Positions 7,712-15,883 of a stretch of 64,000 bases of DNA are shown here, one piece after another. The stretch lies in contig NZ_JAOWLB010000006.1 in NCBI RefSeq assembly GCF_025751555.1, positions 1 through 64,000 on the forward strand, given 5' to 3'. The stretch comes from Ruegeria aquimaris. Lineage in GTDB: Bacteria > Pseudomonadota > Alphaproteobacteria > Rhodobacterales > Rhodobacteraceae. The position numbers and the translations under genes were made by a program. Under the pieces are notes generated by a model. It was given only the letters and a program-made list of their open reading frames with translations, was not told the DNA's origin and did not search any database. The stretch's first letter is position 1, and each line of letters begins with the position of its first letter.

Positions 7712-9493
7712 ATGATGAATCGTTTTGTCATGGCCGCAGCCTCAGGGCTGATCGCGGCCGCTGGCTGGCAGTCCGGCGCGATGGCCGCCGGTGTCACCGA
7801 AGAGGACCTGGCCAACGACCAGGCAAACACCGCCAGCGTGCTGACCAACGGGATGGGGCGCAACCTGCAACGCTACAGCCCGCTCGACACGCTCAACAAG
7901 AGCAACGTCAAGAACCTGATGCCCGCCTGGGCCTTCAGCCTGGGCGGCGAGAAACAGCGCGGGCAGGAAACCCAGCCGCTGATCCATGACGGGGTGATGT
8001 ATATCACCGGCTCGTACAGCCGGATGTATGCCATCGACGTCAACACCGGCGAAGAGCTCTGGCAGTATGACGCCCGCCTGCCCGAGGGAATCCTGCCCTG
8101 CTGCGACGTGATCAACCGGGGCGGCGCCATCTATGGCGACAAGATCTATTTCGGCACGCTCGACGCCCGCATCGTGGCGCTGGATCTGAAAACCGGCGAC
8201 GTAGTCTGGAACAAGAAGATCGCCGATTACAAGGCGGGCTACTCCTATACCGCCGCGCCGCTGATCGTGAAGGGGCTGGTGATCACCGGCAATTCGGGTG
8301 GTGAGTTCGGCATCGTGGGCGAAGTGCAGGCGCGCGACGCCGAGACCGGCGAGATTGTCTGGACCCGTCCGGTGATCGAGGGCCATATGGGCACCTTCAA
8401 GGGCCAGGAAAGCACCATGACGGGCACGCTGAACGCCAGCTGGCCGGGCGACATGTGGAAGACCGGCGGCGGCGCCACCTGGCTGGGCGGTTCTTATGAC
8501 GCCGAGACCGATACGCTGGTCTTTGGCGCGGGCAACCCCGCCCCCTGGAACAGCTGGCTGCGCAATGCGGGTCAGAACAACGATGGTTCGGGCGACAACC
8601 TCTATGCCGCCAGCCGCATCGGCATCAATCCCGACAATGGCGAGATCAAGTGGCACTTCCAGACCACCCCGCGCGAAGGCTGGGACTATGACGGTGTGAA
8701 CGAGGTCGTGGCCTATACCGACCGCGACGGCAACAAGCGCTGGGCCACCGCCGACCGCAACGGGTTCTTCTATGTGCTCAACCGCGAGGATGGCAAATTC
8801 GTGCGCGGCGTGCCCTTTGTGAAGGATATCACCTGGGCCTCGGGGCTGGATGAGAACGGCCGCCCGATCTTCAACGAGGACAACCGTCCGGGCGACCCGG
8901 CGGCAGCGGCCGATGGCGCCAAGGGCGAAGTGATCTTTGCCTCGCCCTCGTTCCTGGGCGGCAAGAACTGGATGCCGATGGCCTTCAGCCAGAAGACCGG
9001 CAATTTCTACGTGCCCTCGAACGAATGGGGCATGGATATCTGGAACGAGCCGATCACCTACAAGAAGGGTGCGGCCTATCTGGGTGCGGGCTTTACCATC
9101 AAGCCGAACTATGAGGACCATATCGGCAGCCTCAAGGCGATCGACCCCGATACCGGCGAGCTGAAGTGGGAGTTCAAGAACGACGCCCCGCTCTGGGCCG
9201 GCGTGATGACCACCGCCGGAGGGCTGGTGTTCACCGGTACACCCGAGGGCAAGTTCATCGCCTTTGACGACGAGACAGGCGAGATCCTGTGGTCGTTCCA
9301 GACCGGCTCGGGCATTGTCGGCCAGCCGGTCACCTGGGAGATGGACGGCGAGCAATATGTCTCGGTCATTTCCGGCTGGGGCGGCGCGGTGCCGCTCTGG
9401 GGGGGCGAGGTCGCCAAGAAGGTGAACTATCTCAACCAGGGCGGCACGCTCTGGACCTTCAAGCTGCCCAAGCAGCTGGCCGCCGCAAACTGA
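7712..9493 (+). CDS. PQQ-dependent alcohol dehydrogenase, predicted lanthanide type (ExaF/PedH-like)
   Basis: This 593-residue periplasmic quinoprotein oxidises primary alcohols to aldehydes and passes electrons to cytochrome c. A signal peptide (ending GAMAAG) precedes an eight-bladed propeller; tryptophan-docking repeats such as DAETGEIVW and DPDTGELKW recur along it. The adjacent-cysteine disulfide is Cys130-Cys131 (LPCCDV). The catalytic Asp325 stands in GWDYDGVNE and is followed two residues later by Asp327; this extra Asp is the lanthanide-coordinating signature of XoxF, ExaF and PedH, while calcium enzymes carry Ala, Ser or Thr there. The metal-ligand Glu is in GGEFGIVGE and the Asn in GAGNPAPWN. 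There is a good GGGAGG site; ATG 7715 is better spaced than 7712. The gene is flanked by terminators and so stands alone. Confidence 0.95.
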   Translation: MMNRFVMAAASGLIAAAGWQSGAMAAGVTEEDLANDQANTASVLTNGMGRNLQRYSPLDTLNKSNVKNLMPAWAFSLGGEKQRGQETQPLIHDGVMYITGSYSRMYAIDVNTGEELWQYDARLPEGILPCCDVINRGGAIYGDKIYFGTLDARIVALDLKTGDVVWNKKIADYKAGYSYTAAPLIVKGLVITGNSGGEFGIVGEVQARDAETGEIVWTRPVIEGHMGTFKGQESTMTGTLNASWPGDMWKTGGGATWLGGSYDAETDTLVFGAGNPAPWNSWLRNAGQNNDGSGDNLYAASRIGINPDNGEIKWHFQTTPREGWDYDGVNEVVAYTDRDGNKRWATADRNGFFYVLNREDGKFVRGVPFVKDITWASGLDENGRPIFNEDNRPGDPAAAADGAKGEVIFASPSFLGGKNWMPMAFSQKTGNFYVPSNEWGMDIWNEPITYKKGAAYLGAGFTIKPNYEDHIGSLKAIDPDTGELKWEFKNDAPLWAGVMTTAGGLVFTGTPEGKFIAFDDETGEILWSFQTGSGIVGQPVTWEMDGEQYVSVISGWGGAVPLWGGEVAKKVNYLNQGGTLWTFKLPKQLAAAN

Positions 9494-9516
9494 GCACGAC
9501 AGCAGACAAGCACAGG

Positions 9517-9549
9517 AACGCGCGCCGACCGAGGCGCGCGTTTCCTTTT
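9517..9549 (+). terminator. Terminator after the PQQ alcohol dehydrogenase
   Basis: AACGCGCGCC (9517-9526) pairs perfectly with GGCGCGCGTT (9533-9542) around a 6-base loop and is followed by TCCTTTTG. It is a typical intrinsic terminator 24 bp after the stop codon. Confidence 0.85.
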
Positions 9550-9568
9550 GTCCACAGGCGATCCGAAC

Positions 9569-9597
9569 ATTCGACCTTTGGCCAATGGTCATTCCGG
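9569..9597 (+). promoter_or_regulatory. PQQ-regulon motif, copy E, upstream of the response regulator
   Basis: CATTCGACCTTTGGCCAAT followed by GGTCATTCCGG lies 23-50 bp before the response-regulator start. The presence of the motif here suggests autoregulation if the LuxR-type regulator is the protein that binds it. Confidence 0.55.
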
Positions 9598-9619
9598 TTC
9601 GCCTTGGTACACTTGGGTC

Positions 9620-10333
9620 ATGAACAGAGCGATGGCCCGTCACATGCAGATCCCAGCTTCGGCCGCAACGGCGCAAACATTCACCTCGGCACTGATCGTC
9701 GACGATCATCCGCTGTTCTGCGATGCGCTGTCGATGACGCTGCAAGCGGTCTCGGGCATTCGCAAAGTGGATACGGAATCGCGGCTTGAAGACGCGCTGG
9801 AGTTTCTGGTCAGCAAGGGCAAGCCGGATCTCATCATTCTCGACCTCAACCTGCCGGACGTGGACGGGTTGGAGGGCGTGGTGAGGATGCGCACTGCGGC
9901 AAAGGCGCCGGTGATCGTGGTGTCGTCGCTGACCGACAGCCGGGTGATATCCGGGGTTGTCAGTGCGGGCGCCTCTGGTTTTGTTCCCAAACATTCCCAG
10001 CGCGATGTGTTCCGCATCGCCGTCGAAACGGTGGCAAAGGGCGAGGTCTTTGTCCCCGATGGATATCAGAAAGTTACCCGAGAGGATGCCGAAGCCCCCG
10101 CCGTCGAGGACGCGATCGAGCGGCTTTCGGCGCTGACCAATCAGCAGGCGCGGATCTTGCAGCTTGTATGTGAGGGCAAGTTGAACAAGCAGATCGCCTA
10201 TGACCTGTCGATTGCCGAGACGACGGTCAAGGCGCATGTGACCGCGATCATGCGCAAACTGGGCGTTCAAAGCCGCACGCAGGCGGTGCTTATCGCGAAG
10301 AAAACCAGTTTTTCGAGTTTCTTGTCAGAGTGA
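9620..10333 (+). CDS. LuxR/NarL-family response regulator of the alcohol oxidation regulon
   Basis: The roughly 237-residue protein has an N-terminal receiver domain (SALIVDDHPLF, phospho-acceptor Asp75 in LIILDLNLPD, switch region VIVVSSLTDS and lysine in GFVPKHSQ). The C-terminal LuxR helix-turn-helix reads LTNQQARILQLVCEGKLNKQ then TTVKAHVTAIMRKLGVQSRT. It resembles AgmR/ErbR/PedR, which activate PQQ alcohol dehydrogenase genes. No strong ribosome site marks the start; I give ATG 9620, with ATG 9632, ATG 9644 and an upstream TTG at 9548 as alternatives. The FIST and kinase genes follow on the same strand, giving a complete phosphorelay. Confidence 0.85.
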   Translation: MNRAMARHMQIPASAATAQTFTSALIVDDHPLFCDALSMTLQAVSGIRKVDTESRLEDALEFLVSKGKPDLIILDLNLPDVDGLEGVVRMRTAAKAPVIVVSSLTDSRVISGVVSAGASGFVPKHSQRDVFRIAVETVAKGEVFVPDGYQKVTREDAEAPAVEDAIERLSALTNQQARILQLVCEGKLNKQIAYDLSIAETTVKAHVTAIMRKLGVQSRTQAVLIAKKTSFSSFLSE

Positions 10334-10344
10334 AGGAAACACGA

Positions 10345-10365
10345 GTAACCTGAAGGACAGGTTAC
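10345..10365 (+). repeat. Perfect inverted repeat between regulator and FIST gene
   Basis: GTAACCTG (10345-10352), loop AAGGA, CAGGTTAC (10358-10365). It ends right before the AGGGAGGAG ribosome site of the FIST gene, without a following T-run. It may be an mRNA hairpin controlling translation or an operator half-site pair. Confidence 0.5.
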
Positions 10366-10378
10366 CAGGGAGGAGCCA

Positions 10379-11548
10379 TTGGACCTAACGCAGGGTCCTG
10401 AACCGGGGGCACGGGCCGGGCGGGTGGTGTTGCGCACCGCTTCGGTTCGGCATGACGTGACCAATCCGGTTCATGTACTGGCCGACAGGATGGGTAAGGA
10501 TGGCCTGGAACTGGTCATCCTGTTTGTCAGCCCCGAGGCCGATGCCGGTCGGGTGCTGAAGGATGCGTCCGACGCCCTGCCCGGAACACGGGTCGTCGGT
10601 TGCACAACCGCGGGCGAAATTTCGGCCCAAGGCTATACCGAGGGCGAAATCGTCGCCATCGGCTTTCCCCAGGAGAACTTTCGGATCGAAACCGGGCTGG
10701 TTCCCAACCTGTCCGATTATGACGTCCAGTCGACGGTCGACCGGATGATCCGGACACGCAACGATCTGGCGGTCGCGCGCCCGGACTGGCGGTACGAATT
10801 CAACTTTCTTCTGGTCGATGGTCTGTCGACCCTCGAAGACAAGCTGGCTTCCGATCTTGCCATAGGCCTGGGTCCGGTCCAGATGTTCGGTGGCTCCGCC
10901 GGGGACGGCGAGACCTTTCGGAGGACACTGGTGTTCTACGACTGTCAGGCGCACAGCAATGCGGCAGTGCTGATGCAGGTGCGCACCCGCTGCCCGATCC
11001 AGGTGTTCAAGACCGATCACCTGATCCCGTCCGAGCAGCGCATGGTGGTGACCGGCGCCGACCCGGTGCGCCGCACCGTGCACGAGATCAACGCTGAACC
11101 CGCCGCGCGTGAATACGCGCGCATTCTGGGCAAGGACCCCGAGCAACTGACCACCTTTACCTTCGCGGCGCATCCCGTTGTGGTGCGCATCGGTGGCCAG
11201 CATCACGTCCGGTCGATCCAGAGAGTGGCCGAGGACGGCGATCTGGTGTTCTTTTCGGCAATCGACGAAGGGCTGGTGCTAACGCTGGCCGATGCCCGCG
11301 ACATGCCCGGGCATCTGCGCGAGGAAATGGCCCGATTGTCGAGGGATGGCGCCCCCGCCGTTATTCTGGGCTGCGACTGTCTGTTGCGTCGGCTGGAGGC
11401 CCAGGAGAACCAGGTGATCAACAAGCTTTCGGAAATCCTGCGCGAAAACAAGGTCATCGGCTTTTCGACCTATGGCGAACAGTTCAATTCCATGCATGTC
11501 AACCAGACGCTGACCGGAGTTGCGATCTATCCGCCCGAAGAGGTTTGA
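10379..11548 (+). CDS. FIST-domain sensor protein (NosP-like)
   Basis: This 389-residue soluble protein has an N-terminal FIST domain (LELVILFVSPEAD, VVGCTTAGEISAQGY, with the conserved Gly-Cys-Thr-Thr-Ala-Gly-Glu) and a C-terminal FIST_C domain (AAREYARILGKDP, VILGCDCLLRRLE, VIGFSTYGEQF). FIST proteins bind small ligands; NosP of Pseudomonas binds heme and NO and controls the neighbouring kinase NahK. The start is a TTG placed five bases after a strong GGGAGGAG site; no ATG stands near. It lies between a response regulator and the hybrid kinase, so it is probably the sensory partner of that kinase. Whether it binds heme cannot be told from the sequence. Confidence 0.85.
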   Translation: MDLTQGPEPGARAGRVVLRTASVRHDVTNPVHVLADRMGKDGLELVILFVSPEADAGRVLKDASDALPGTRVVGCTTAGEISAQGYTEGEIVAIGFPQENFRIETGLVPNLSDYDVQSTVDRMIRTRNDLAVARPDWRYEFNFLLVDGLSTLEDKLASDLAIGLGPVQMFGGSAGDGETFRRTLVFYDCQAHSNAAVLMQVRTRCPIQVFKTDHLIPSEQRMVVTGADPVRRTVHEINAEPAAREYARILGKDPEQLTTFTFAAHPVVVRIGGQHHVRSIQRVAEDGDLVFFSAIDEGLVLTLADARDMPGHLREEMARLSRDGAPAVILGCDCLLRRLEAQENQVINKLSEILRENKVIGFSTYGEQFNSMHVNQTLTGVAIYPPEEV

Positions 11549-11554
11549 ACCGGT

Positions 11555-13768
11555 ATGACCGCGTCCCTGATCAATCCCAACGACACGCCGGAACGGCAGA
11601 TCGAGAAACTGGCCAAGATCAATGCCGCGCTGATGCGACGGGTCGAACAGGCGGTGGACGACTCCGGCGCCGCCTATGCGCAGTTCGAACGCGCCGCGCT
11701 GCTGGAGGAAGAGGTCCGCAACCGGACCCGGGACCTGGAGCGGGCGCTGGACCTGCTCAACGATTCAAACGCCCGTCTTGCCGAGGCAAACCGCGCCACC
11801 GAAGAGGCCCGCTCGAACCTGGCCAACGCGATCGAGACGGTGCAGGAGGGGTTTGCGCTGTTCGATCCGGACGAGCGGCTGGTGATGTGCAACTCGCGCT
11901 TTGGCCTGCACATGCCCGATATCCGCGACGGGTTTCGCCCGGGCATCTCGTTCCGCCAGTATGTCGATCTTGTCAGTGGCTCTCGCTACCTGTCGCTGCC
12001 CGAGAACATGACCTCGGCACAATGGGCCGACGGCCGGATGCGCCGCCACCAGGACGACCACGTCATTTTCAACGTGCGGATGGTGGGCAGCCGCTGGGTT
12101 CAGGTCAGCGAGCACCGGACCCCCGACGGCGGAACCGTGATCCTGCAAACCGACGTCAGCGACATCATGCGGCTGGAGCGGCTGGAACGCGAACGGATGC
12201 TGGACGACCAAGCGCGGCTGATCCGCGCCACGCTGGAGCATCTCGATCAGGGTGTCTGCATCTTCAACAACCAGGCGCGCCTGGCCGGCTGGAATCAACG
12301 CGTGGGCGAGATGCTGTCGATCCCGGCGCGCAAGTTCTCGATGGGGATGGGGTTCTTTTCACTGTTCGAGGGGTTCGCAGAGATGTCGTCTTATTCCAGC
12401 GGCATCACCCATGACGACATCCGCGACTGGGTGACATCGATCGAGACGCGCCCCGCGATCAGTTTCGAGATCCGGCAGGGGCAGAACAAGACCCTCTCGG
12501 TTCATGCTCAGGAAATGCCGGACAAAGGGTTCGTGATCTCCTTCAGCGATGTGTCGGCGGAACGGGCGGCTGTGCGCGCGATCCAGCAGGCCAACGAGAT
12601 GCTTGAAGCCCGCGTCGCGGAGCGCACCCTTGAACTCGCCGATGCCCTGTCCGAGGCGGAACGAGCGAATGCATCGAAATCGCGGTTCGTTGCGGCGGCC
12701 AGCCATGACCTGTTGCAGCCGCTTTCAGCGGCCAAGCTCTATATCGCGTCCATCGAGCCGGGCCAGAACCCGGACCAGCCCCATCTGATCGCCGAAAAAG
12801 CCCGCCGTTCGCTGGACAGCGTCGAAACGATACTCGAGGCGCTGCTGGATATCTCGACGCTGGATTCGGGCAAGGCCGCGGTCAGCCGCGCGCCGGTCTC
12901 GCTGGGCCATATCCTTGCCCAGCTGGCAGAGGAGCTGGGGCCGATCGCCCGGGCCAAGGGGCTGGATCTGCGGGTGGTGCCGACAGAGGCGATAGTTCTG
13001 TCGGATTTCACCTATCTGCGGCGCATCGCCCAGAACCTGCTTGTCAACGCGATCCGCTATACCGCGCGCGGCAAGATCCTGGTCGGCGTACGGCACCGGG
13101 CGCATTCGGTGCGGCTGGAAATCTGGGACACCGGCCCCGGCATCGCCCCCGAGCAGCGCGACATCATTTTTCGCGAGTTTCAGCGTCTGGATTCCGCCGC
13201 CTCGGCCGCCGAGGGCATGGGGCTGGGACTGGCGATCGTCGAGCGGGCCTGCGCCCTGCTCGGCCACCCGCTGGATCTTGTTTCCACCGTCGATCGCGGG
13301 TCGGGGTTTCTGGTTGAGCTTGCGACCTCACACGCGCCAGATTTCAGCGGCCTAGTGTCGAACCGCAACGGAAGAGGGAACGAAACCGGCCTGGGTGGGC
13401 TGATCGTGCTGCTGATCGAAAACGACGGCGAGCTGCGCAATGCCATGACGGTCGCGATGGAAGCCTGGGACGTGTGTGTCCTCCCCGTTGCGGACGGAGA
13501 CCAGGCGATGGACCTGATCGGGACCGAAGGCATCCTGCCGGATGCGATCATCGCGGACTGGCAACTCGACAACGGTGCCTTGGGAACCGATGTCCTGGCC
13601 CGGATAGAGGAGCAAATCGGCCCGGTCCCGTCCTGTGTCATCACGGCGTCGCGCACACCCGTGATCATCGAGACCTGCGCAAGGCATGACTGGCTGCTGT
13701 TTCACAAACCGGTGGCGGTCGAAGCCTTGCGATCCTTCCTGTCATCGGTATCACCGGCCATCCGCTGA
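11555..13768 (+). CDS. Hybrid sensor histidine kinase (NahK/ErcS'-like)
   Basis: The 737-residue cytoplasmic kinase has no membrane segment. An N-terminal coiled coil (about residues 15-95) is followed by two PAS domains (ETVQEGFALFDPDERLVMCN at about 95, LEHLDQGVCIFNNQARLAGW at about 228) and a second coiled coil. The HisKA box carries His384 in AAASHDLLQPL. The ATPase domain shows QNLLVNAIRY, DTGPGIAP and GMGLGLAIVERA. A C-terminal receiver (about 610-737) has the acceptor Asp in IIADWQLD and lysine in LFHKPV. This is the layout of NahK/ErcS' in the Pseudomonas ethanol-oxidation regulon. It begins six bases after the FIST gene, and pqqA follows after 86 bp. Confidence 0.9.
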   Translation: MTASLINPNDTPERQIEKLAKINAALMRRVEQAVDDSGAAYAQFERAALLEEEVRNRTRDLERALDLLNDSNARLAEANRATEEARSNLANAIETVQEGFALFDPDERLVMCNSRFGLHMPDIRDGFRPGISFRQYVDLVSGSRYLSLPENMTSAQWADGRMRRHQDDHVIFNVRMVGSRWVQVSEHRTPDGGTVILQTDVSDIMRLERLERERMLDDQARLIRATLEHLDQGVCIFNNQARLAGWNQRVGEMLSIPARKFSMGMGFFSLFEGFAEMSSYSSGITHDDIRDWVTSIETRPAISFEIRQGQNKTLSVHAQEMPDKGFVISFSDVSAERAAVRAIQQANEMLEARVAERTLELADALSEAERANASKSRFVAAASHDLLQPLSAAKLYIASIEPGQNPDQPHLIAEKARRSLDSVETILEALLDISTLDSGKAAVSRAPVSLGHILAQLAEELGPIARAKGLDLRVVPTEAIVLSDFTYLRRIAQNLLVNAIRYTARGKILVGVRHRAHSVRLEIWDTGPGIAPEQRDIIFREFQRLDSAASAAEGMGLGLAIVERACALLGHPLDLVSTVDRGSGFLVELATSHAPDFSGLVSNRNGRGNETGLGGLIVLLIENDGELRNAMTVAMEAWDVCVLPVADGDQAMDLIGTEGILPDAIIADWQLDNGALGTDVLARIEEQIGPVPSCVITASRTPVIIETCARHDWLLFHKPVAVEALRSFLSSVSPAIR

Positions 13769-13777
13769 ACCCCTCCC

Positions 13778-13800
13778 TAAGACCAAAGGAGAATATGCCC
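13778..13800 (+). promoter_or_regulatory. PQQ-regulon motif, copy F, upstream of pqqA
   Basis: CTAAGACCAAAGGAGAATAT lies 55-78 bp before pqqA and matches copy C over CTA-x-GACCAAAG. One core base differs (A for C). A short inverted repeat, GTCTGA-GA-TCAGAC at 13819-13832, sits between it and pqqA. Confidence 0.45.
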
Positions 13801-13854
13801 GAGCGGCAGGCTGGGTTAGTCTGAGATCAGACAACCAGCCAGTGGAGGTGGAAA

Positions 13855-13962
13855 ATGGCCTGGACAACGCCCAAGATTCGCGAAGTGAACTGCGGCATGG
13901 AAATCAACATGTACGCCCCGGCAGAGGACGAAGGCGGCCGCGGCGCCGACCCGCTGTTCTGA
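13855..13962 (+). CDS. pqqA: PQQ precursor peptide PqqA
   Basis: This 35-residue ribosomal peptide supplies the glutamate and tyrosine that become pyrroloquinoline quinone. It starts MAWTTPKIREVNCGMEINMY and contains the invariant Glu-x-x-x-Tyr pair as Glu16 and Tyr20. PqqE cross-links these side chains while PqqD presents the peptide. A strong GGAGGTGG site lies five bases upstream. The C-terminal half (AEDEGGRGADPLF) is longer than the minimal PqqA and acidic. The gene lies 27 bp before pqqB and is easily missed because it is only 108 bp long. Confidence 0.95.
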   Translation: MAWTTPKIREVNCGMEINMYAPAEDEGGRGADPLF

Positions 13963-13989
13963 TCATTCCAACCGCGGAGGCCCGGGCAG

Positions 13990-14877
13990 ATGCATATCAT
14001 CGTACTGGGTGCCGCGGCCGGAGGTGGCCTGCCGCAATGGAATTGCGGCTGTGCCAATTGCAACGATGCACGCGCCGGACGGCTCAGGCCGTCCGGCCAA
14101 TCGTCTTTGGCGGTCTCCGCCGACGGTGAACACTGGTCTATTCTGAACGCCTCGCCCGATATCCGACAACAGATGCTTGCGACCCCTGCCCTGCATCCAA
14201 AGGGCCTCAGAGGGTCTCCGGTGTTCTCGGTTCTGCTCACCAATGGCGACATCGACCATATCGCGGGCCTGCTGTCCTTGCGCGAACAGACGCCGTTTAG
14301 CCTGTTCGCCACCGGCGAGATCCACGCGATCCTGGACGAGAACCGCATCTTTGACGCGGTCTCGCATGACAAGGTTACGCGCCAGACCGTGTCCCTCAAT
14401 ACGTCGTTTTCCCTTCATAAGGGGCTGGAGGCGACGCTGTTCGCGGTCCCGGGCAAGGTTCCGCTGTTCCTGGAGGGCGAGAGCGTCGATACCGACCTGA
14501 TCGGCGAACAGACGGTCGGGCTGCGCCTGTCCGACGAGCGATCCGTCGCCTATTACATCCCCGGCTGCGCCTATGTACCTGACGACCTGCTGACCCGGCT
14601 GGCGGATGCGGATCATCTGCTGTTCGACGGCACGCTCTGGCACGATGACGAGATGATCCGCAGCGGCACCGGGATCAAGACCGGGCGCCGGATGGGCCAT
14701 ATCTCGATCTCCGGCGCCGAAGGCTCGATTGCCCGGCTGGCACCGCTCTCGGCGCGCAAGATCTTTGTGCATATCAACAACACCAACCCAGTCTGGCGCC
14801 CCGGCAGCGACGAACGGGCCCATGTCGAACGTCACGGCTGGCAGGTTGCACAGGACGGAATGGAGATTCTGACATGA
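13990..14877 (+). CDS. pqqB: PqqB, metallo-beta-lactamase-fold hydroxylase of PQQ biosynthesis
   Basis: The 295-residue protein has the diagnostic opening MHIIVLGAAAGGGLPQWNCG with the zinc-binding CGCANC cluster and the metallo-beta-lactamase-like LLTNGDIDHIAGLLSLRE. PqqB acts late in the pathway, oxidising the cross-linked Glu-Tyr intermediate before PqqC. Length is normal for the family. The C-terminal RMGHISISG and FVHINNTNP motifs are present. It overlaps pqqC by ATGA. Confidence 0.97.
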   Translation: MHIIVLGAAAGGGLPQWNCGCANCNDARAGRLRPSGQSSLAVSADGEHWSILNASPDIRQQMLATPALHPKGLRGSPVFSVLLTNGDIDHIAGLLSLREQTPFSLFATGEIHAILDENRIFDAVSHDKVTRQTVSLNTSFSLHKGLEATLFAVPGKVPLFLEGESVDTDLIGEQTVGLRLSDERSVAYYIPGCAYVPDDLLTRLADADHLLFDGTLWHDDEMIRSGTGIKTGRRMGHISISGAEGSIARLAPLSARKIFVHINNTNPVWRPGSDERAHVERHGWQVAQDGMEILT

Positions 14878-15599
14878 GCCGCGAAAGCCTTGAAACCCGC
14901 CTGCGCGCCATCGGCGCCGAACGCTACCACGACAGGCATCCGTTTCATCACCGGTTGCATGGCGGCCAATGTACACCTGACCAAGTACGCGCCTGGGTGA
15001 TCAACCGCTGGGCCTATCAGGCGGCGATCCCGATGAAGGATGCGGCCTTCATGTCGCGCTGCACCGATCCCGATATTCGCCGCGAATGGCGCTCGCGGAT
15101 CGAGGATCACGATGGCGGTATCACCGAGGGCGGCGGCCTCAGGCGCTGGTTGAAACTGGCCGAGGCGGTCGGGCTCGACCCGGACTATGTGGCCTCGGGT
15201 GCGGGCATCCTGCCCGCGACCCGTTTCGCGGTCGAGGCCTATGTCCATTATGTGCGCGAACAGCCCTTGCTTCAGGCGGTCGCCTCCTCGCTGACCGAGC
15301 TTTTTGCTCCAAAGATCCACGAGAACCGGATCGAGGGCCTGTTGAAACACTATGACTTCGCCAACGACAGCAGCCTCAGCTACTTCCGCAAGCGCCTGAC
15401 CGAGGCACCAAAGGATGTGGCCTATGGGCTGAAATGGGTGCTGGACCATGCCGACACGCCCGAGAAGGAGGACATGGCCTGTGCCGCGCTGGTGTTCAAG
15501 ACCGATGTGCTCTGGGCGCAGCTCGATGCGCTCTGGGGCGCCTATGTCGACGGTCATGTGCCCCCGGGGGCCTGGCGCCCCGGCGAGGGCATGGCATGA
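14874..15599 (+). CDS. pqqC: PqqC, pyrroloquinoline-quinone synthase
   Basis: This 241-residue cofactor-free oxidase catalyses the last ring closure and eight-electron oxidation to PQQ. The conserved start region ([27 protein letters not shown]) and the later [13 protein letters not shown] and [15 protein letters not shown] segments carry the active-site His, Arg and Tyr residues of the TenA/heme-oxygenase-like fold. Start and stop overlap pqqB and pqqD by four bases each, so translation is coupled through the whole operon. Confidence 0.97.
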   Translation: MSRESLETRLRAIGAERYHDRHPFHHRLHGGQCTPDQVRAWVINRWAYQAAIPMKDAAFMSRCTDPDIRREWRSRIEDHDGGITEGGGLRRWLKLAEAVGLDPDYVASGAGILPATRFAVEAYVHYVREQPLLQAVASSLTELFAPKIHENRIEGLLKHYDFANDSSLSYFRKRLTEAPKDVAYGLKWVLDHADTPEKEDMACAALVFKTDVLWAQLDALWGAYVDGHVPPGAWRPGEGMA

Positions 15600-15883
15600 C
15601 ACTGACGCTTGCTCCAGGTGACCGGCCGTACCTGCCGCGCGGCGTCCGGATGCGGGCCGATCACCTGCGCGGCGATCAGGTGCTGCTGGCCCCGGAAAAG
15701 GCGGTGGCGCTCGACCCCATCGGCGCGGCGATCCTGAGCCGGGTAAACGGCCAGGCAAGTTTTGCCGAGATCGTCGATGACCTGGCCGCGACATACAGCG
15801 CGCCGCGCGCGCAGATCGAGGGCGACGTGCAGACCTTTCTGCAAGGGCTGCGCGCCCGCGTGTTCCTGATGGTGCGGCCATGA
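15596..15883 (+). CDS. pqqD: PqqD, PqqA peptide chaperone
   Basis: The 95-residue RiPP recognition element binds PqqA and delivers it to PqqE. It carries the usual [13 protein letters not shown] start, the [19 protein letters not shown] segment, and the helical C-terminal part [15 protein letters not shown]. It is a separate protein here, not fused to PqqC or PqqE as in some bacteria. ATGA overlaps join it to both neighbours. Confidence 0.95.
   Translation: MTLTLAPGDRPYLPRGVRMRADHLRGDQVLLAPEKAVALDPIGAAILSRVNGQASFAEIVDDLAATYSAPRAQIEGDVQTFLQGLRARVFLMVRP

Noticed and set aside
7742-10270. Open frame of 842 codons antisense to the PQQ dehydrogenase and response regulator.
   Set aside because: It covers two well-supported genes and shows no domain motif or ribosome site; low stop frequency is expected in this codon phase at high GC.
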